Shown here piece after piece: positions 25,333 to 39,500 of a stretch of DNA of 64,000 bases. A program made the position numbers and the translations under genes. Location: assembly GCA_032191485.1 (NCBI GenBank), contig JAVDOI010000011.1:17490117-17554116 (forward strand), given 5' to 3'. Position 1 is the stretch's first letter. Every line of letters starts with the position of its first letter. The notes beneath the pieces were generated by a model, which did not search any database, had not been told where the DNA came from, and saw only the letters and a list, made by a program, of their open reading frames with translations. The DNA is from Leptoclinus maculatus. Its lineage: Eukaryota; Chordata; Actinopteri; Perciformes; Stichaeidae.

Positions 25333-25662
25333 CACATTTGCATCGACTCAAACTCAATGAGACACTCACTCAAGCTCATTCCTACCATTGAAATTAGGTC
25401 TGAGGTAGCGGTTGTATCCTTTCATCAGCTTCTGAATCGTTGGCTGCAGCTGAGAGTCGTTCCATTCTCCCCAGTGGTTGTTAGAATACGTACAACCACT
25501 GAGGAAAAACAAAGAGAGGGACAGAGAGGGAACCATAAAAGTTGGAGCAGAACACGAGCTGAGGAATGAATATATCAATGTGTTTTCAACCATTTTTTTT
25601 TTTTCTCACCCGTGTGTGACGGTCAGGCAGAGGGTCAGCAGCACGTGCAGCAGGACAGACAT
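22291..25662 (-). CDS. gabrp: GABA-A receptor subunit, pi-like (9 exons)
   Basis: Pentameric ligand-gated chloride channel subunit of the plasma membrane. Exons in gene order: 25662-25610, 25498-25386, 25227-25160, 25043-24826, 24071-23989, 23798-23661, 23559-23407, 22919-22726, 22623-22291; 1353 bases, 450 aa. The 83-, 138- and 153-base exons match the conserved GABA-A gene structure. Visible: signal peptide (MSVLLHVLLTLCLTVTHG), RYLRPNFN, Cys-loop C158-C172 around NMDLTKYPMD, TM1 within FILETYVPSVLLVVLSWVSFWIS, the PARTCIGVTTVLTMTT pore segment (TM2), TM3 within CFIKAIDVYLGICFTFIFGA, a short intracellular loop and C-terminal TM4 (FPMAFLFVNILYWLYYLFL). NMDYTATIFLRQRW and LRRNVLFFILETYVPS point to the pi subunit, as does synteny with foxi1 and lcp2. 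The fish zeta subunit (gabrz) is the main alternative and cannot be excluded without a tree. A CA tract abuts the exon-6 acceptor. Confidence 0.88.
23804..23837. repeat. (CA)n microsatellite next to a splice acceptor
   Basis: In gabrp orientation this is a GT run ending only 5 bases before the acceptor of exon 6. It replaces the usual polypyrimidine tract. Imperfect GATGAT repeats follow at 23900-23955. Confidence 0.92.
25286..25330. repeat. (CA)n microsatellite
   Basis: About 22 CA units in the gabrp intron between exons 2 and 3. Confidence 0.93.
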
Positions 25663-26942
25663 TGTGGATCGGCGGGGTCAGAGGTCACAGCAGCTGTGCT
25701 CGGGGAGACGTGACAAACAGAAAAGGTAAAGAACCCGTCACATCACAGGGGATGGCACCGTTTCACCATGAGGTGGCAGCACCTCACCGAGCGTGATTCC
25801 CAAACACTCGGGGGAAACGTAGCGGCACAGCAGATGTTCATTCTCACCCTTTAATGTTATAAAACTGTGCCTCCCCCCGGCCCTCACACTTGTGGAAAAT
25901 GCGCTACAAAAAACAACAACCGTGTATCGACCTCCCCCTCCCCCTCCCCGTTATATGCATTCATTAGTAAGAATACAGAAAGAGATGGAGGCAGTATCTA
26001 GATAAGACCTACCTACCTGTTAACATGCTCGTTTGTGTGTGCGTCATGCACTCAAGTGTGTGTTAAAGTCTGTCACCTGCTGATTAATGTGGCTGCGACC
26101 ACATGATTTATTCACAAAGCCCCCCCCCCCTCTTATAACTAATCCAGTCTCAACTCATCAAGGATTCCCCATTATCTAGTCGTTACTCCTCTTACAGATA
26201 AATCTCACTGTCAGCAATAGACTTTAGCCCTGATTACGTCTTACTTTCATTGGATAATCAAAATCTCTCATTCGTCTCCAGCCGTTCCCATTACATCCAC
26301 ACGTTCCCCAGAACCTCAGCAGAGGATTTCCACTAAAGATGTAATGTATTATTAACACAGCGCTGCCGGTTTGAGTGATGCTGCGGCGCTTGCTTTTCGA
26401 ACGGCCATAATGAAAGTTAAAGAGCCATAGAATGTCATTAGGGTTGTTTTTCTACGCATGCCAGTTGTTGATTAATTCATGCCACCACATTTGTCCCTCA
26501 TTTTCTTGTTTATCGCTCCAGACGATTATTTGTGTTGGTTTATGCATGCCCTCTCCGTTATCTCATTACTCCTTTAGGCCACACTTCCCATCAACTCTTT
26601 CCTTTAAGCCATGCATCAACTAACTCGGGAGTAATATATTGAGTCATAATATATTTCCTTTCTTTACCTTCGCAAAGAAATAGTTTGCATTTTGTCTTTT
26701 TATACAATACATTTTTGTTAATGATACCCACAATTTTCTCATTCTTAGGTTTGGTCTCTTTCTCCTACCTGTTTCCTCGGGTCACTCCACTTCTCTTTGT
26801 TTCCTCCCCCACTCTTGTCTTCCGCTGCCCCAAATGTTGCGAGTGGCTGAGATTTCCCTCCTCCTTCGACTATCAGTGATTTAAATCCCGGCGTTTCTTC
26901 GATCTGAAAGACGAACCTCAGTTGCCTCAATCATTTGGTCCT

Positions 26943-26978
<36 letters not shown>

Positions 26979-27088
26979 GGCTAGTGCTGGTTGTTTTGTT
27001 GTTTGTGCATCTGTCTCTCTGCACAGCTGTATTCATCCCCCCACATGAGCCTCTGTGCACCCACTCCCTCACTCTCTCTCTCTCTCCC

Positions 27089-27151
<63 letters not shown>

Positions 27152-27216
27152 ATTTATGCCACTCACCCTCTCATTTGTGCTGCATCTCTCTCCTCTTTTT
27201 TCACTGCCCCCCACCT

Positions 27217-27264
<48 letters not shown>
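26943..27264. repeat. Composite GT / CT / CA microsatellite cluster
   Basis: GT run at 26943-26976, CT run mainly 27091-27144 with flanking imperfect CT from 27066, and CA run 27219-27264. The long SLSL and HTHT frames in this region are repeat translations. Confidence 0.93.
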
Positions 27265-27266
<2 letters not shown>

Positions 27267-29130
27267 GTACTGTACGCACACACATTACCATCCAGAGTGA
27301 TCCGTCATATCACTTATGTTTCTCTCCCTCATTTCTCCTCCTCCCACACGTCTTTTTTTTTATTCTTTTGGGCCCTTAATCTCTATCTACCTCCCTCCCC
27401 TCCAATTTACACTGACACCGCACCTCCTTCTGGGCTTCAAAGCTCTCCTCTGTCTCATTCCCTCGTGCCCTCTCCCTCCTCACCTCCAACTCCGTTCCCT
27501 TGCATCAGTGTCATCATCCGAGTTAGTTTCCTCTCAGCTCCGTCTCCAAAATACCCACGTGGCTCCTGTGTGATGTGAAGAGACCATTAAAGTCTACTTT
27601 TCCCTATTTGCATTAAACCTCATTAAACCTTATTGGAAATGGTATCCATGTCTTGTCTCCCTCTTTAAACCTTCTTTACGATATCTGCTGCTGTGCACAT
27701 CTTTTGTTGTTTCTAGAAGTAATAACCAGGAGCAGAATCCCTTCGTGATGAGGGTGGTGATGGTGATGACTTATCCACACACGCAGCAGTCGTCCACACA
27801 CGTACACCAAAGCACCTTTTTGTGCTAAACGGTCAATCTCTCAGCTCCAGCGACACCGTGTGATTGATTTGTATATGCTGTTCAACTCTGATTATAACGC
27901 CTGACCTCGGAGGGCCCATTAGTAGGAGTTCCAGCATGTGTGAGAAAGCCTTGAGGGTATTCAGCCTAATAACGCCTAATAGGATTTCACACCATCGACC
28001 CGCTGCAGCCTATTGCTTTCCCAGCCTGCGTTCCTCAGCACTGAGTGCTCATGTTAACTGGTTTCTAACAAGCTGATATGTTTCAGGCTATTTGAGTGCA
28101 TTGGCGTCTCACTGCGGAAATCTCAGTTATTCTTAATGTCATGCTCTGGTGGCTGAAATCTTTTTTTTTTTTTACATTTAATGATAATGGTGAGGAGTGC
28201 TGTGGAATGAACATAGCATAATCTGACTTCCATTCACCCTGTAAATCGGAGTAGACACACACTCACAGTCCCTGACAGTGACGGAGACGAATGGAGACGT
28301 TTGAGAAGCACCTGGGGGGGGAGGATGTCAGATCTGTGTGTTAGGGGGCTAATGAATAATTATGGTCGGATCAGTGATGTCGCAGTGGCAGACAACTCAG
28401 TGTTAGTCAGCATCCAGCTGATGGCCTCTGCCTACCTGCCTGCATTTTAACATCTGTCTGTGATATGGTTTTTTTACTTCTCTCGCCGCTTAAATGCCTG
28501 TGAAATCCTACGTATCTGTCCACATTTCTCTAAATTCCTTTATTGGCGAGCTCACTTTGCACGCTCTGACTATTCACCTGCCAGCTTCCTGTTCTTTTAC
28601 GGCTGCTCTAATTGGTTAATTCAACTTTAATGTCTTTTGGCAACGATTTGACGTTTGGCAGCCGCTGCAGTTAAATCCAAATGCCCCGGTTTTAGAAAAC
28701 GTGCCAAAAGCTAACTAGGCCTGAGCTTCGCCGCCCGCAACTGTCACCGGTCGGTTGATCAAAATGCAATTGATTAAAACGTAGTGGTTTTATGAAAGAC
28801 CCAATCCACAGCATTAGAATCATCATTTGAATAGGACGCGCATTTCTGCGTCTAATGCTGGGCTTGCATTAGGCGTGTGTATGTATAGAGCTACACCGCG
28901 GGGCAAGAGCCTTCCAGTCTCTGCCTCACTCATTAAGGTCCACATATCAATAACTGGTCCCTTTTGATCACCCCCTTACTTCATTTTTCATTTGAAATGC
29001 AATCGGTTATCCAGGGCTAACGGCTCCCCGCTGAATGCATACGTATAGAGCAATTGGACTTCCCAGTTATGTGTCACTCGTCTCCACTATTGGTCCTCTG
29101 ATCTCACCTTTATAGCCTCCAGTTTGCTCT

Positions 29131-29200
29131 CCCATCCATCCGTTTATCGATTCATCGATCCATCCATTCATCCATCCATTCATCCATCCATCCATTCATA
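29131..29200. repeat. (CATC)n-like tetranucleotide repeat
   Basis: Imperfect CATC/CATT units with interruptions (GATT, GATC). Confidence 0.85.
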
Positions 29201-31324
29201 CATGCACACATCCTCCCCTCACATCTTCTGTCCAGTCAAGAACACTTAGTGCTGCCCTTTGGTTTCTTTCCCATCAATCCCCTGTTGCGTAACCATCTTT
29301 CTCTGAATCTCTTTGGCTCGCTGTCTTCAACTCCGTTTCTATTTCTCTGTCCGTGCCTCTCGCTGCCGCTCTATCGTGAGGGAGAAGAAAAAAAAGCATT
29401 TTGACGACACCATGTTTCAAGCAATGGCCGTGTCTGCGGCCCATGCTTTGGCCTGTAGATTTGCTGTCATGTGACAAATGGAAATGTCACAGGGCTGCTC
29501 ATGAGACGGACAGTCTCCCCTAAATGACTTGTGACGGCTGCCATGTCCAGGAGGAACACGTATAATTTAATGTGACGTAGTCTCCAGGCTACCCGTGCAC
29601 TAGCCTCCGCTCTGAGCCAGCTGGCATGTCTCCCTATGACTGTTGTGTTTTCTGTTGTCTTTCTTCAGAAAAGAAATGGACATGAAGTCGTACTTTAACA
29701 TTCCTCTCTCGACTCTTTGTTTCCCAGAAGGTCTACTTACTCGGGCTCTATGCCCTAGGCTTTATCTGAGGCAGAGCTTAAGGCACTTCTTCCTTTCCCT
29801 TTTGTCTTTTCTCAGTCTTTTTACTCTTGTCGTTCCACTCGTTGATCCCAAAGTATCAACTGGTTTCAGTCCCGTCTTCTTTCTATCTCACTGTAGCGTT
29901 TGAAGTTTCTGTCAGGCAGTCTCGTTATCGTCCCCCTACATTTCCGCATAATTTCCACTTTTCATCTCTTTGCAGTCAAAGTTTTGGCGAAGTCTTTTTA
30001 TGTGTGACTTTAGCTGCTTGGTCCCCCAAGAACAGTATATTCACAAAAGTATCATTAAAATGCTTTGAAGGCAATGCTCATAGACCATGGCACAGCATTC
30101 TGTTTGGGACTGGGAGCAGAAACACACCTGCAGGACTACGAACCACAAATGTATTTGGTGCATCAGTGAATTAGCTTATTAAAAGTACACACCCTCAGAG
30201 GATTAGAAACAACCAACCCGTTCTCATCCCCAAACCGTCACATACATCCGCTTGGTCGGGACTCCTTGGCATCACTTTTTAGCGCACTGGGAAGCCTGCC
30301 CCTTGACTTCACTTAGGTTTCTGCAACAAAACTACCGGTACTTGGTTTGGTTGAGTGAAAGATTCTGGTTTAGGTTAAAATAAGTACTCTGTTTTGCAAC
30401 TTCAGTTATGTAGCCTGCGTAGCAATGGGGGTTTTGAATGGGGTTTTGTTAATACCCCCCACATTAATTTGTAAGCTTTAACGCGTCTTGAAAAAGGTGA
30501 CAAGTGGCTAAATGAGACCGCTATACCTCATCACGTTGACTAGTCCGGCTTTACAGCCTCGTTTTGTTTATACTCTTGCTCATGCGACCGTGGTGTAGTT
30601 CGTTCATAGCCTATAGCTTTAGCGTTAGCGTTTTTACTTTTGCCAATTGCATTCACAGTAGAGAAATCCCATTATCTAAATTATTGGGTTGGCCTACAAA
30701 AGTACGTTCATCCCTGCAGCACTGTTTTCAAGAAAGTATTACAGGCCCATGGCTGTTTGAATTGTTTAGTCTTGCATTTAAACTAGCCATTATATAAGCA
30801 TTAGTCTGCCATTTTGCACATCACTTAATACATGAATAAATAAAGATCACCATCTTTACACTTCAGCAAAATGACAAATAATCCTTTGAATTGATTATTA
30901 ATAGGTCGTTTTTTTTTTTTCTTGTGCCTTGTATGTACAATTAATGATATACTGTATTATTAACAGTATTAACCTGTTAAGTAGAGCCGAAGTGGATGAG
31001 TAAAAAAAAAAAAACGTTGCTAAAAAAGCAGCTGCTTCGACGCTCTCCCATGAGGACATGGGGATGAGTACCGAAGCCCAGTGGAGGTGAAAAAATGAAA
31101 TAAGCTGGCCGCCACTTGTAATGGCTGGGAGTTTATTCAAGCTTTAAACCCTTGTATCCCCCAAATTGGAAAACATCATGGCATCATGAGTACTGTGTGC
31201 AACAACGCAACAACCACGGCTAATTTAATGGATTGGTTTTGTGAGATAATAACCTTCAGAAAAGGCAAACTGACACTGTGACTCAAGGTGAAGTCAGGCA
31301 CCTACCTGAGTAAGTCAGTAAGTC

Positions 31325-31350
31325 ACTGACTCTTTGACCCAAGAGTCAGT
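31325..31350. repeat. 10-bp perfect hairpin
   Basis: ACTGACTCTT and its exact complement AAGAGTCAGT flank a 6-base loop (TGACCC). Repeated GTAAGTCAGTAAGTCA precedes it. It has no adjacent gene and no T-run, so it is not a terminator. Confidence 0.6.
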
Positions 31351-32168
31351 AGGGCTGATAAAATTTGCATGATTTGAACAGACTTCTAATCTCAGATAAT
31401 AACACCTGCCTGTAATAGGCAAATTTTGTGTAGATACAAAAATAATATGGATTTTACACCGTAATATATGAATTCATACTGAACTTCTTTTTTGGCAAAG
31501 TGCATGTTTAGCCAGTAAAAAGAGACGCATTGTCCTGTCCACTTAGCTCCTGCCTGCTCTGCCCTCAGGTCCACTCAGGCTCTTATCAGAGCTGTCAGCA
31601 GCAGAGAAGACTGAAAGCTCCTCTCTATGAATACTAGGACTCACAGAGACCTACCAGGAAGGATCCAAAATCAGACTCTAACCTATATCACACTAAGCCA
31701 ACCACTTGGGAATCTGAGCATTCCAGCGCAAATCAGGCTGCAGTTTTCAATCTTTCATTCGATCCATAAATCTCGTCTGTCAGCACGGCATATTAAAGGA
31801 ACGGAACGGAAAGGTCAAAGCAGGGGTCTACGTTTGCAGGGAAATGCTTTTAAATCCGCGTGCGAATGTTAAACTACAAGGCGCCGGTGGGACTAGTTCA
31901 CAGAAGGTGGATGTAGTGTGGAGAAAAAGGTAAAAGCTGAGATAGTGTGAGGATAATCTCCAAGGAATGGAGCGCCAAGGTGGTAGAGCTTTCTGTACAC
32001 ACGCTGGTGCTTCAGGAAAAAAACGTCCTTATTAGCCGTGCTGGGGAGTCTTGGTCATTACCAACTCTTTGACTCCCTGTCACTGTCTCTATCCCTGCCT
32101 CTTCTCTGTGCGATCCACCGAGACTCTTTTTTTTCTGTATGGTAACTATGAAGCTGTCGCTAGCTAGC

Positions 32169-32220
32169 TGGTTAGCTTAGCATAAATAGACTACCGGAAA
32201 CGGGGGGAAACAGCTATCCT
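32169..32220 (+). repeat. Dispersed fish repeat, copy 2
   Basis: GGTTAGCTTAGCATAAATAG, then CCGGAAACGGGGGGAAACAGCTA. It shares its core with copies at 6904-6940 and 33685-33735. Confidence 0.6.
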
Positions 32221-33684
32221 GGTTGTGCACAACCGTTAAATAATTCACCTTTCAGCACCTCTAACACTCACTAATTCACACTTTATGTCTAGCTTGTTTA
32301 ATTTGTACAAATCCAAAGTGTGTTGCGTATAATTCTATGTCCTGCTGTGAATGTTTGTGCATATGTGTGTGTGTGCATATGTGTGTATTCTATGTCTATG
32401 AGTTCTAGGTGCAGCTCCCTGATGAGTGATTGAGGGCACCTGGATGAAGATGTGGGTTTGACCTATTATAAGCACCTCCTTGCTCCGCTCTCGCTCTCTC
32501 TCATCTGCCTGGCACCAGACCCTGGTCTTCAGTTGGATTGGCACATTACGTTTGTTTCGTGTCCTGTAATAAACTGTCACCTTTTGGTTTTTGAATCTAA
32601 CTTGGTGTTGTGTCCCTCCTTATGTTGCGACTTCCGAGCCGGTCGTAACGAGTGCAAAATCAACACATTGTCAATTTACGTGCAAGGAAACAACCCTGTG
32701 AATCGACAATGTGTCCCTTTTTCACCCATTTCTTTTTGTATGTAAACAAACAAGATCTAACATATCTACCGCTCTTTAAATCTTCCTTTCTCGCTCAATC
32801 TCTAGCTGTCTCTCCTCCTCTCAGTTGTCTACTTCCAGCTATCAGTCGGTCCTCCTTTTGACAGTCAAGTGAAGGGTTATGTCCCTTCCTCCGAGTGCTC
32901 CGGTGTGTATTTATCGAGTAACTGAAGTGTGAATCCATCAGCCTGCCCTGGTGGATCCCTCGAGGTCACACACGGATTCAGGTCATCTAATCAGCCATAA
33001 CCCAGGCAACAACCAGGGAAAAAGGGACAGGTCAAGGATGTAAACGCCCCCAGTTTGTGCTTTAAATGAGAATGTTGTGGGGACTGTGGTTATTTCTGCA
33101 CTGTAATGTCAATAACATGACTCGTTTGCTCTCCACCAATTCCCTTTTCTTCAGACCTGCGTCTGTGTATTCACGGCGTCGGATCTAAAATGTAATTTCG
33201 TGGCTGTATTTATTTTATCGTGGCACTTCTTACCTTTTATCAAATCAGTCTACTGACCCATGGTCTCTCCTTCCAGAATAACCCGTTCTCCCCGAAGCGA
33301 GTTCTGTCCCTTTTTGCCTTCACTTGAAATTCAGATGAGTGGAGTGTCAGGAGTGGTTATCATCTGGACCTGGGGTGACATCTCATTTAATCCCACGGGA
33401 CGGAGAGGTGAACAGGGAATTCGTTCCCTCGTCACCTTCATCCTACCAGCTCTGATGGGCCGCGGTGGCTGAGAAATAACAAATAATGCCTTGAGGGCCT
33501 CCCTTTATTCTGTCTTTATGTTGTGTACGTGTGCAAAGTCTACTTTTGTGATTTATTGTCATTTAAAAAAAAAAAAAAGTTTGCCAATTGATTTCATTTC
33601 AACCAAATGCTTTATAAATTGTAAGACGGATTGTTTTAATTGTGATGATTCCACCTGATATTTTTTGGTTTAATTAGTAACGGG

Positions 33685-33735
33685 TGGTTAGCTTAGCATA
33701 GAGACTGAAAACAGGGGAAACAGCTAGCCTAGTTG
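33685..33735 (+). repeat. Dispersed fish repeat, copy 3
   Basis: GGTTAGCTTAGCATAGAGAC, then AAACAGGGGAAACAGCTAGCCT. It is the same orientation as copy 2 and about 1.5 kb from it. Confidence 0.6.
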
Positions 33736-34216
33736 AAAGAAAAAAAACCGGCTGATTATGCGCTCTCTCGGTTTGTAGGGTGAAGCTCAGTTCTGTGACC
33801 GCTGACTCTCTCTGTGATCACTTCACTTGACTTTCAATCCAGCCACATACACGATACAGATTATGGCGCTGATGATAGCTTGAATCACAGGTGGCACCTC
33901 CATCCAGAGGTTAATGATAACTTCTGGGTTGCTGCATGCAATGAATATTTTAATATTTGAATCATTTTTCACACCTGCGTAATGCTATTTGCTTCAAACA
34001 CTATACAGGCGATGAAAGAGAGTTGGAAGCCACTAAAAGTTGGTTTCTCAGAAATGCCGACAAGCACAGCTTCTTCACCATCGACGGTGACTGATTGATA
34101 AAACGTTTCCTGGCCAAACTACCGTGTCATTTTCAAAAGCACCCTTACTGGGGATTCTTTGAGAAAAGTGTTTTATTTAAACGCATTCCACATTAGAAGG
34201 AAGATGGTATTCACCT

Positions 34217-34217
<1 letters not shown>

Positions 34218-34274
<57 letters not shown>
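34218..34274. repeat. (CA)n microsatellite
   Basis: About 28 CA units, with a degenerate tail to 34300. Confidence 0.93.
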
Positions 34275-34276
<2 letters not shown>

Positions 34277-35837
34277 ACACACACTTACACACATGCATGC
34301 ATGCACACCCATACTGGTCCTCCTTTTGCCACAGGGATAAAGACACACCAATTAGCATGCACCAGTTGATTTACTCAGTAACTGGAGAAAAGCCCAGCGG
34401 GGGAGATGAAGGTTCAGGGCCTGGGCAAACATTAGAGTGGCAGAGCAGTAAGAATAATCAGCCACACAGTTGTTTCTTGGATGCCTAATGACTTTTGAGG
34501 GAACTTTAGCCACATAGCCCATTACTGGGTATCGGCCATCTCCGTGGAGAGGAATGGGTGCAGATATAAAGATGTGAGCAAATACATTTTCTGTTGCCGG
34601 TTCTCCCCCATCAATGGGCTGAATATGTAAATTCCATGTCATACGCATGATGCATTACCCCTCAATACATGAACAATGTGTAAGATTGTAAGACAGTCTT
34701 ACTTTCTCACAAACAGCTGTTCGTGTATGTGGTTTGATTGGGTTTTTCAAAGGTTGTTAGGCAATTACAACTTTGCTTTCACTCTCAATTTATTGTCACA
34801 AGGTTGTTGGTTTTTTTATTAGGAAACTATTTTCTCTCTGCAAATGAGCTCCGACTAATGAACGAAGGACACGGGTGAATGTGCAGCCACCTTCTAGGCT
34901 GCATTAATTCTGACAGATGTAGGACTTTCTGTTTGCAGTGCGGCTGGCTGGTGTGCGCCGGACTTCTTGGTATAAATATATTCTGTTTTAACGATTGCTC
35001 TGGAAGCTTCTCGTGCTCCCTGGTGTTTTCTGAGCGTGGACACACTCCAGTGGCTTTGGTTTCGATACAGATTCTCCTGTATTGCATCTTGCTTTTTCTT
35101 TTTAATTTCTGTTGCCCCCCCCATTCCATATTTCTTTCTCCAATGCGCCTTATCGAACGTTCGTAAATAATTCGCTATCCTGCGCCCACATTCGTTATTC
35201 CTCCAGCCTGCTCTTGCTCTTGCCCTCTCCGTTAGTACCTAACTTCCATTCTGTGCCTTATCTATATGGAAATGAGTCGGTGTGAAAGTGTGGGAATGCT
35301 GATAGCAGTGCAGGTTACAGTATATGTAACGCAGACATGTGCAGTGTGTATGTGATGCTCATTGAGGCCTATCCAGGCACAGGCTCTGGCTGATGGAACA
35401 ATTAACTTTGACATCATTGAGTTCACGCTCAAAGTCAAATCCTGCGTCTCCGGTCCAAATTGCCGCGATCAATTATTCAATATTCCACCAATGAAGCACA
35501 AAACTGCCAAAAAATGTTGCTGTATGAATCATATACTCTTCATCGCACTCGGTACACCATTAATACAATAAAAATCATGCTTGCATTTGTTTATAGACCC
35601 GCTAAGTGGCCACCATACAAGGGGTCCAGTCTTCCAGTGGATTGATTATCTTCCCAGTTCAGTCATGTGCAAAAACCACACTTCACCAAGACAAAGCAGC
35701 CAATTCCTTCACCATTGATTTTCACTTTAACCTCCAGAGATTTGCAAAGTAATGAGAATGCAATTAAACTTGAATTTAAAAAAAGAAAAAGGAGGTTGGT
35801 GGCTTTTGTGTCTTCATTATGGGAATACAAATGGTGA

Positions 35838-35860
35838 ACACACACACACACACACACACA
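35838..35860. repeat. (CA)n microsatellite
   Basis: About 11 CA units. Confidence 0.88.
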
Positions 35861-38800
35861 TGCACCACTGCATATGCGCTGAGATAGCTTTAAATGCTGT
35901 CTGTGTAAACTGTAACGGTTCAATGACCGAAGCTTTCCTTTTAAGATACCTGTTCCTACATGTTACTCCAGGGCAGGTTGCTCACACTCGAGGAAAGACG
36001 AGTAGTTTGGATTTGCTGTATCCTGGCTGTCTGGTACTGTTGTGCAACACCCACATGCCTTACTGAGCTTAAGCAAACCTATGGAAGTGCACCATATACC
36101 TTCTTAGAAACCAGGATTACAAAAAACGTTTTTTACCTGATCTGCTGAGCACCCTTCCTTCTGTACACTTTTCTGTTGGTAAAAAAAGCTCTTTGACAAA
36201 TCTTTAGTCTAACAGTCATATCAAGAGATTTGTTTTTGCATTTAAAGGATCTGAGACTAGAAATAAAACAAGAAATCCATATAGTTTCCCGCAGTCATAA
36301 AATTGGGTGTTATTAAATAATCCAAGAAGGATGGTTATTGAGGGGCACGCTTCAGACTTTTTTAACACTACCTAACTAACTTTATTGTTGTAAATCTGTC
36401 TTGCAGCCACATAATCTACATAACACTCATTTGTACATAATAAACAAAATACGTCAAACCAACAAGCTCACATAAAGCGATCCGTGACAACATAAACACT
36501 CATGACAAAGAATCCCTCACCCTGTTAGGCCTCACATGGGCTGATAAAATATTGCGTGTCTGTGTTAAACTCATTTGATGATTTAAAAAAAAGCTGTTTC
36601 TTTCGCCAACTGAACCAAACTGCTGGCATTATCTCTCATTGTATCAAACAATATTTTTTATTTATCGACAGAGTTTTAGAACATCGGACTTAATTTAAAC
36701 GTTTTAATAAAAGACACAACATATAGGGAAATCCCTATCGGTACCCATCTAACCAGTGGAGTCAGGATACTTGTTTTTGTCACTGAAGTCACAGCGGTGT
36801 GTCACAACACACAGCTTATGAGGGTTTGGAAGACGTTACCACGTCTGATGTCTCCGAGCGTGACAGGACCGACGGTTTCATGGAGACGTTTACTGTTGGT
36901 GTGACATCTAATCCGTCAGAGGTGACCTGCAGGCCCCCACAGCATGGCTTCAGAGTGAAAGCTTTACGATTGTAAGTGATGCCTCCTGCGCTGAGATGTA
37001 TTGTCTCTGACACCTGCTCACATTTGTGCATGTTTGCCCCGTGAAATCTGAATATATGGCAGAGGCTTTGAGTCCCCTATGGTTTGATATTCACATGTTA
37101 CATACAAAAAAATTTGATTAAAAATTGCAAGAGCTTATAGGCAACTTCTCGTGTGTGGGTGTGCAGCCAAAAACAACGTGCAGAAGGCTGCTGGATGCCT
37201 CCAGGGGAGAAGATTCTGTTGACACTTACATAAGCTGCAGCTTATCTGCTTGTTTACAACATCGAGGAGTGTGAGTAGTTCCAAGAAGACCCATTGTGCC
37301 CTACGCACTTTGGTGAGTCTTTCAAAATTCTCAGTGTGTGTGTGGCCAATGCTGCAGCACCGGCTTGCACCAATGAATGTGCAGCACTCGTGAAGTGCAA
37401 TATTAAGAACTGGATTAGTTTCAACTTTAATAAATCTGTTAAAGCCTTTTTTTTTAATCATGTATGACTAAATCCTGTGATTGTCGTAAATATCAATAAG
37501 TCCTGGTTAGATGTACCGCATGCATTACTGAATATTTCACGCTAAATGCTTGAACAAACGGAGGAGGAAGCTGTCACTCAGCTGTTTTTTTTTTTTAAGC
37601 ATCATCATCGAGCTAAAAACTAAAACAAACAAATAAAAGAAACCACATGTAAAAAAAAAACCTGTGAGGTTTGGGTTACATCGCCTTCCAGGTCTGAACC
37701 AAAGCAGCTACAATAAGCACGAGCATGGAAAATTCTTACTCCGACATCTGCCTGAGGCTAAATTGCAGTCGGAGTCCATGTCTGAAGGTTAATGGCCACA
37801 TTTGGAAACTGAGCCAATTATTGTTTGTTTTTCTTTATTTCTCTTTTAGTTTGGTTTTCTGTTGAGCAATTCATCTTCTAAATGGACACAGTTTGAATCT
37901 CGCTCATGCTGTCTGGTCCGGGTTTCAGAGCTGGTTAATGGAAGTAAATGTGAGTGCATTAAGGGCACATGCTGCCTGCTGAACAGATACTGTCCTCACC
38001 CTGCATGCTAAAACGCAGCCTCGTAAAAGCCTGTGTGATTCAGATGGTATGGAGAGGACTTGCTATGCAACGGGGCCGGTGCTTCATTCTCAGAAAGTGA
38101 TTTTAATTATTTTTTTCCACCCAGAAGGATTAACGTTAGATAAAGCTTCCTGAGAAGAATGAAAAAAAGCCACTTGTTCCATTACATTTCCTCTTTTATC
38201 AGAACAGTTTAGACTGGGGAGCGACACCATCAGAGGCAATAACTGAAGTGCCTAAATAAAAGAACGGCCCTTATCATTTTCCAAGCATGTTCCTTCATGT
38301 TTAACCTTTTATAATACAAAGCATCCAACAGTTGCTGAGACATTCCAGTCATGACCAAAGCACAGGCTGAAACCCCCCACCCCCCACCATGTCCAGTCCA
38401 TGCCTCCCATCAGGTAAACTGTGACAAAGTTCAATTCTCAGTCATACGATGCATCCTTCTTTCTCCCTCCCTCACCTCCAGGCCCTGTTCATATCACCAC
38501 GTTTGCTGCATGTTGACATGGAAAATATTTTAGGGTGCAATAGCGATGATTCATATATACACACAGTCTCAAAGAGCTCTGTGTTTGTCTTTAAACTTCC
38601 CTTTTCCCCAAATAGTGTATATAAGCCATGTTTAGGAAGGGGAATATCATTCCCTGGAGCCTGAGACGCCTGGATGCACTGTTTTTACACAGAAGGAGCT
38701 GCTGTTATTTTACACGTTTTTATGGAGAACTTTAATGGGATTTTGGCAAACTGGGACCTTTCCTTCTTTATCTAAACTGGGACTAAGACTGGTGATGGCA

Positions 38801-39367
38801 AGGTGGCGACTGTCTGAGAACTCAGACGTCATCAAAGCATTTTGTGTGTTTCAAACAGCGCTTCAAGACGAGCGTGTACGAAACTCTGCTACAGTAAGAA
38901 AACTGTAGGGATTCTAACGTTTTTCCTATTGACCTCTAAAGGAGCACAAAGCCAGAAAAAAGAGAGGTTGTTCAATGACTTCGAGATAAAAGGCGAGGTG
39001 TTTCACTCCTTTCATCACCTGTATGCGTGTGTCTGGAGTGTGTGTGGATGTTTACACATAACAGCGAGCTGGTAATGCAGAGCTGAAGCACTGGGCATGG
39101 CGACATGTCTCCAGGCTTTGACGTTCTCTGCTGCCGTTTACTAAACAGCCTCCGATAGGACATGACTGTTTTAGTAAATACAGAAGGTGTGTGTGTGTTT
39201 TGGGTTGATCCTGCACCAGGACAGTTAGCTTCATGTTCAGGGTTAGCGGTTATCCAAAGTGAAGTAGTGCATCTCCTCACTTTCAGATGGGATAAACTTG
39301 AGCAGATTTACGAGCTGCAGCACAGCGAGGTGTGAAATATGTTTGTCACCGCAATAATCAGGACACT

Positions 39368-39500
<133 letters not shown>

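Noticed and set aside
31325..31350. Hairpin as a microRNA precursor or terminator
   Set aside because: The stem is only 10 bases, far below a pre-miRNA, and rho-independent terminators do not apply in a vertebrate genome.
37135..37461. 108-aa minus frame in the gabrp-foxi1 desert
   Set aside because: No domain, no splice support and a composition like non-coding DNA.
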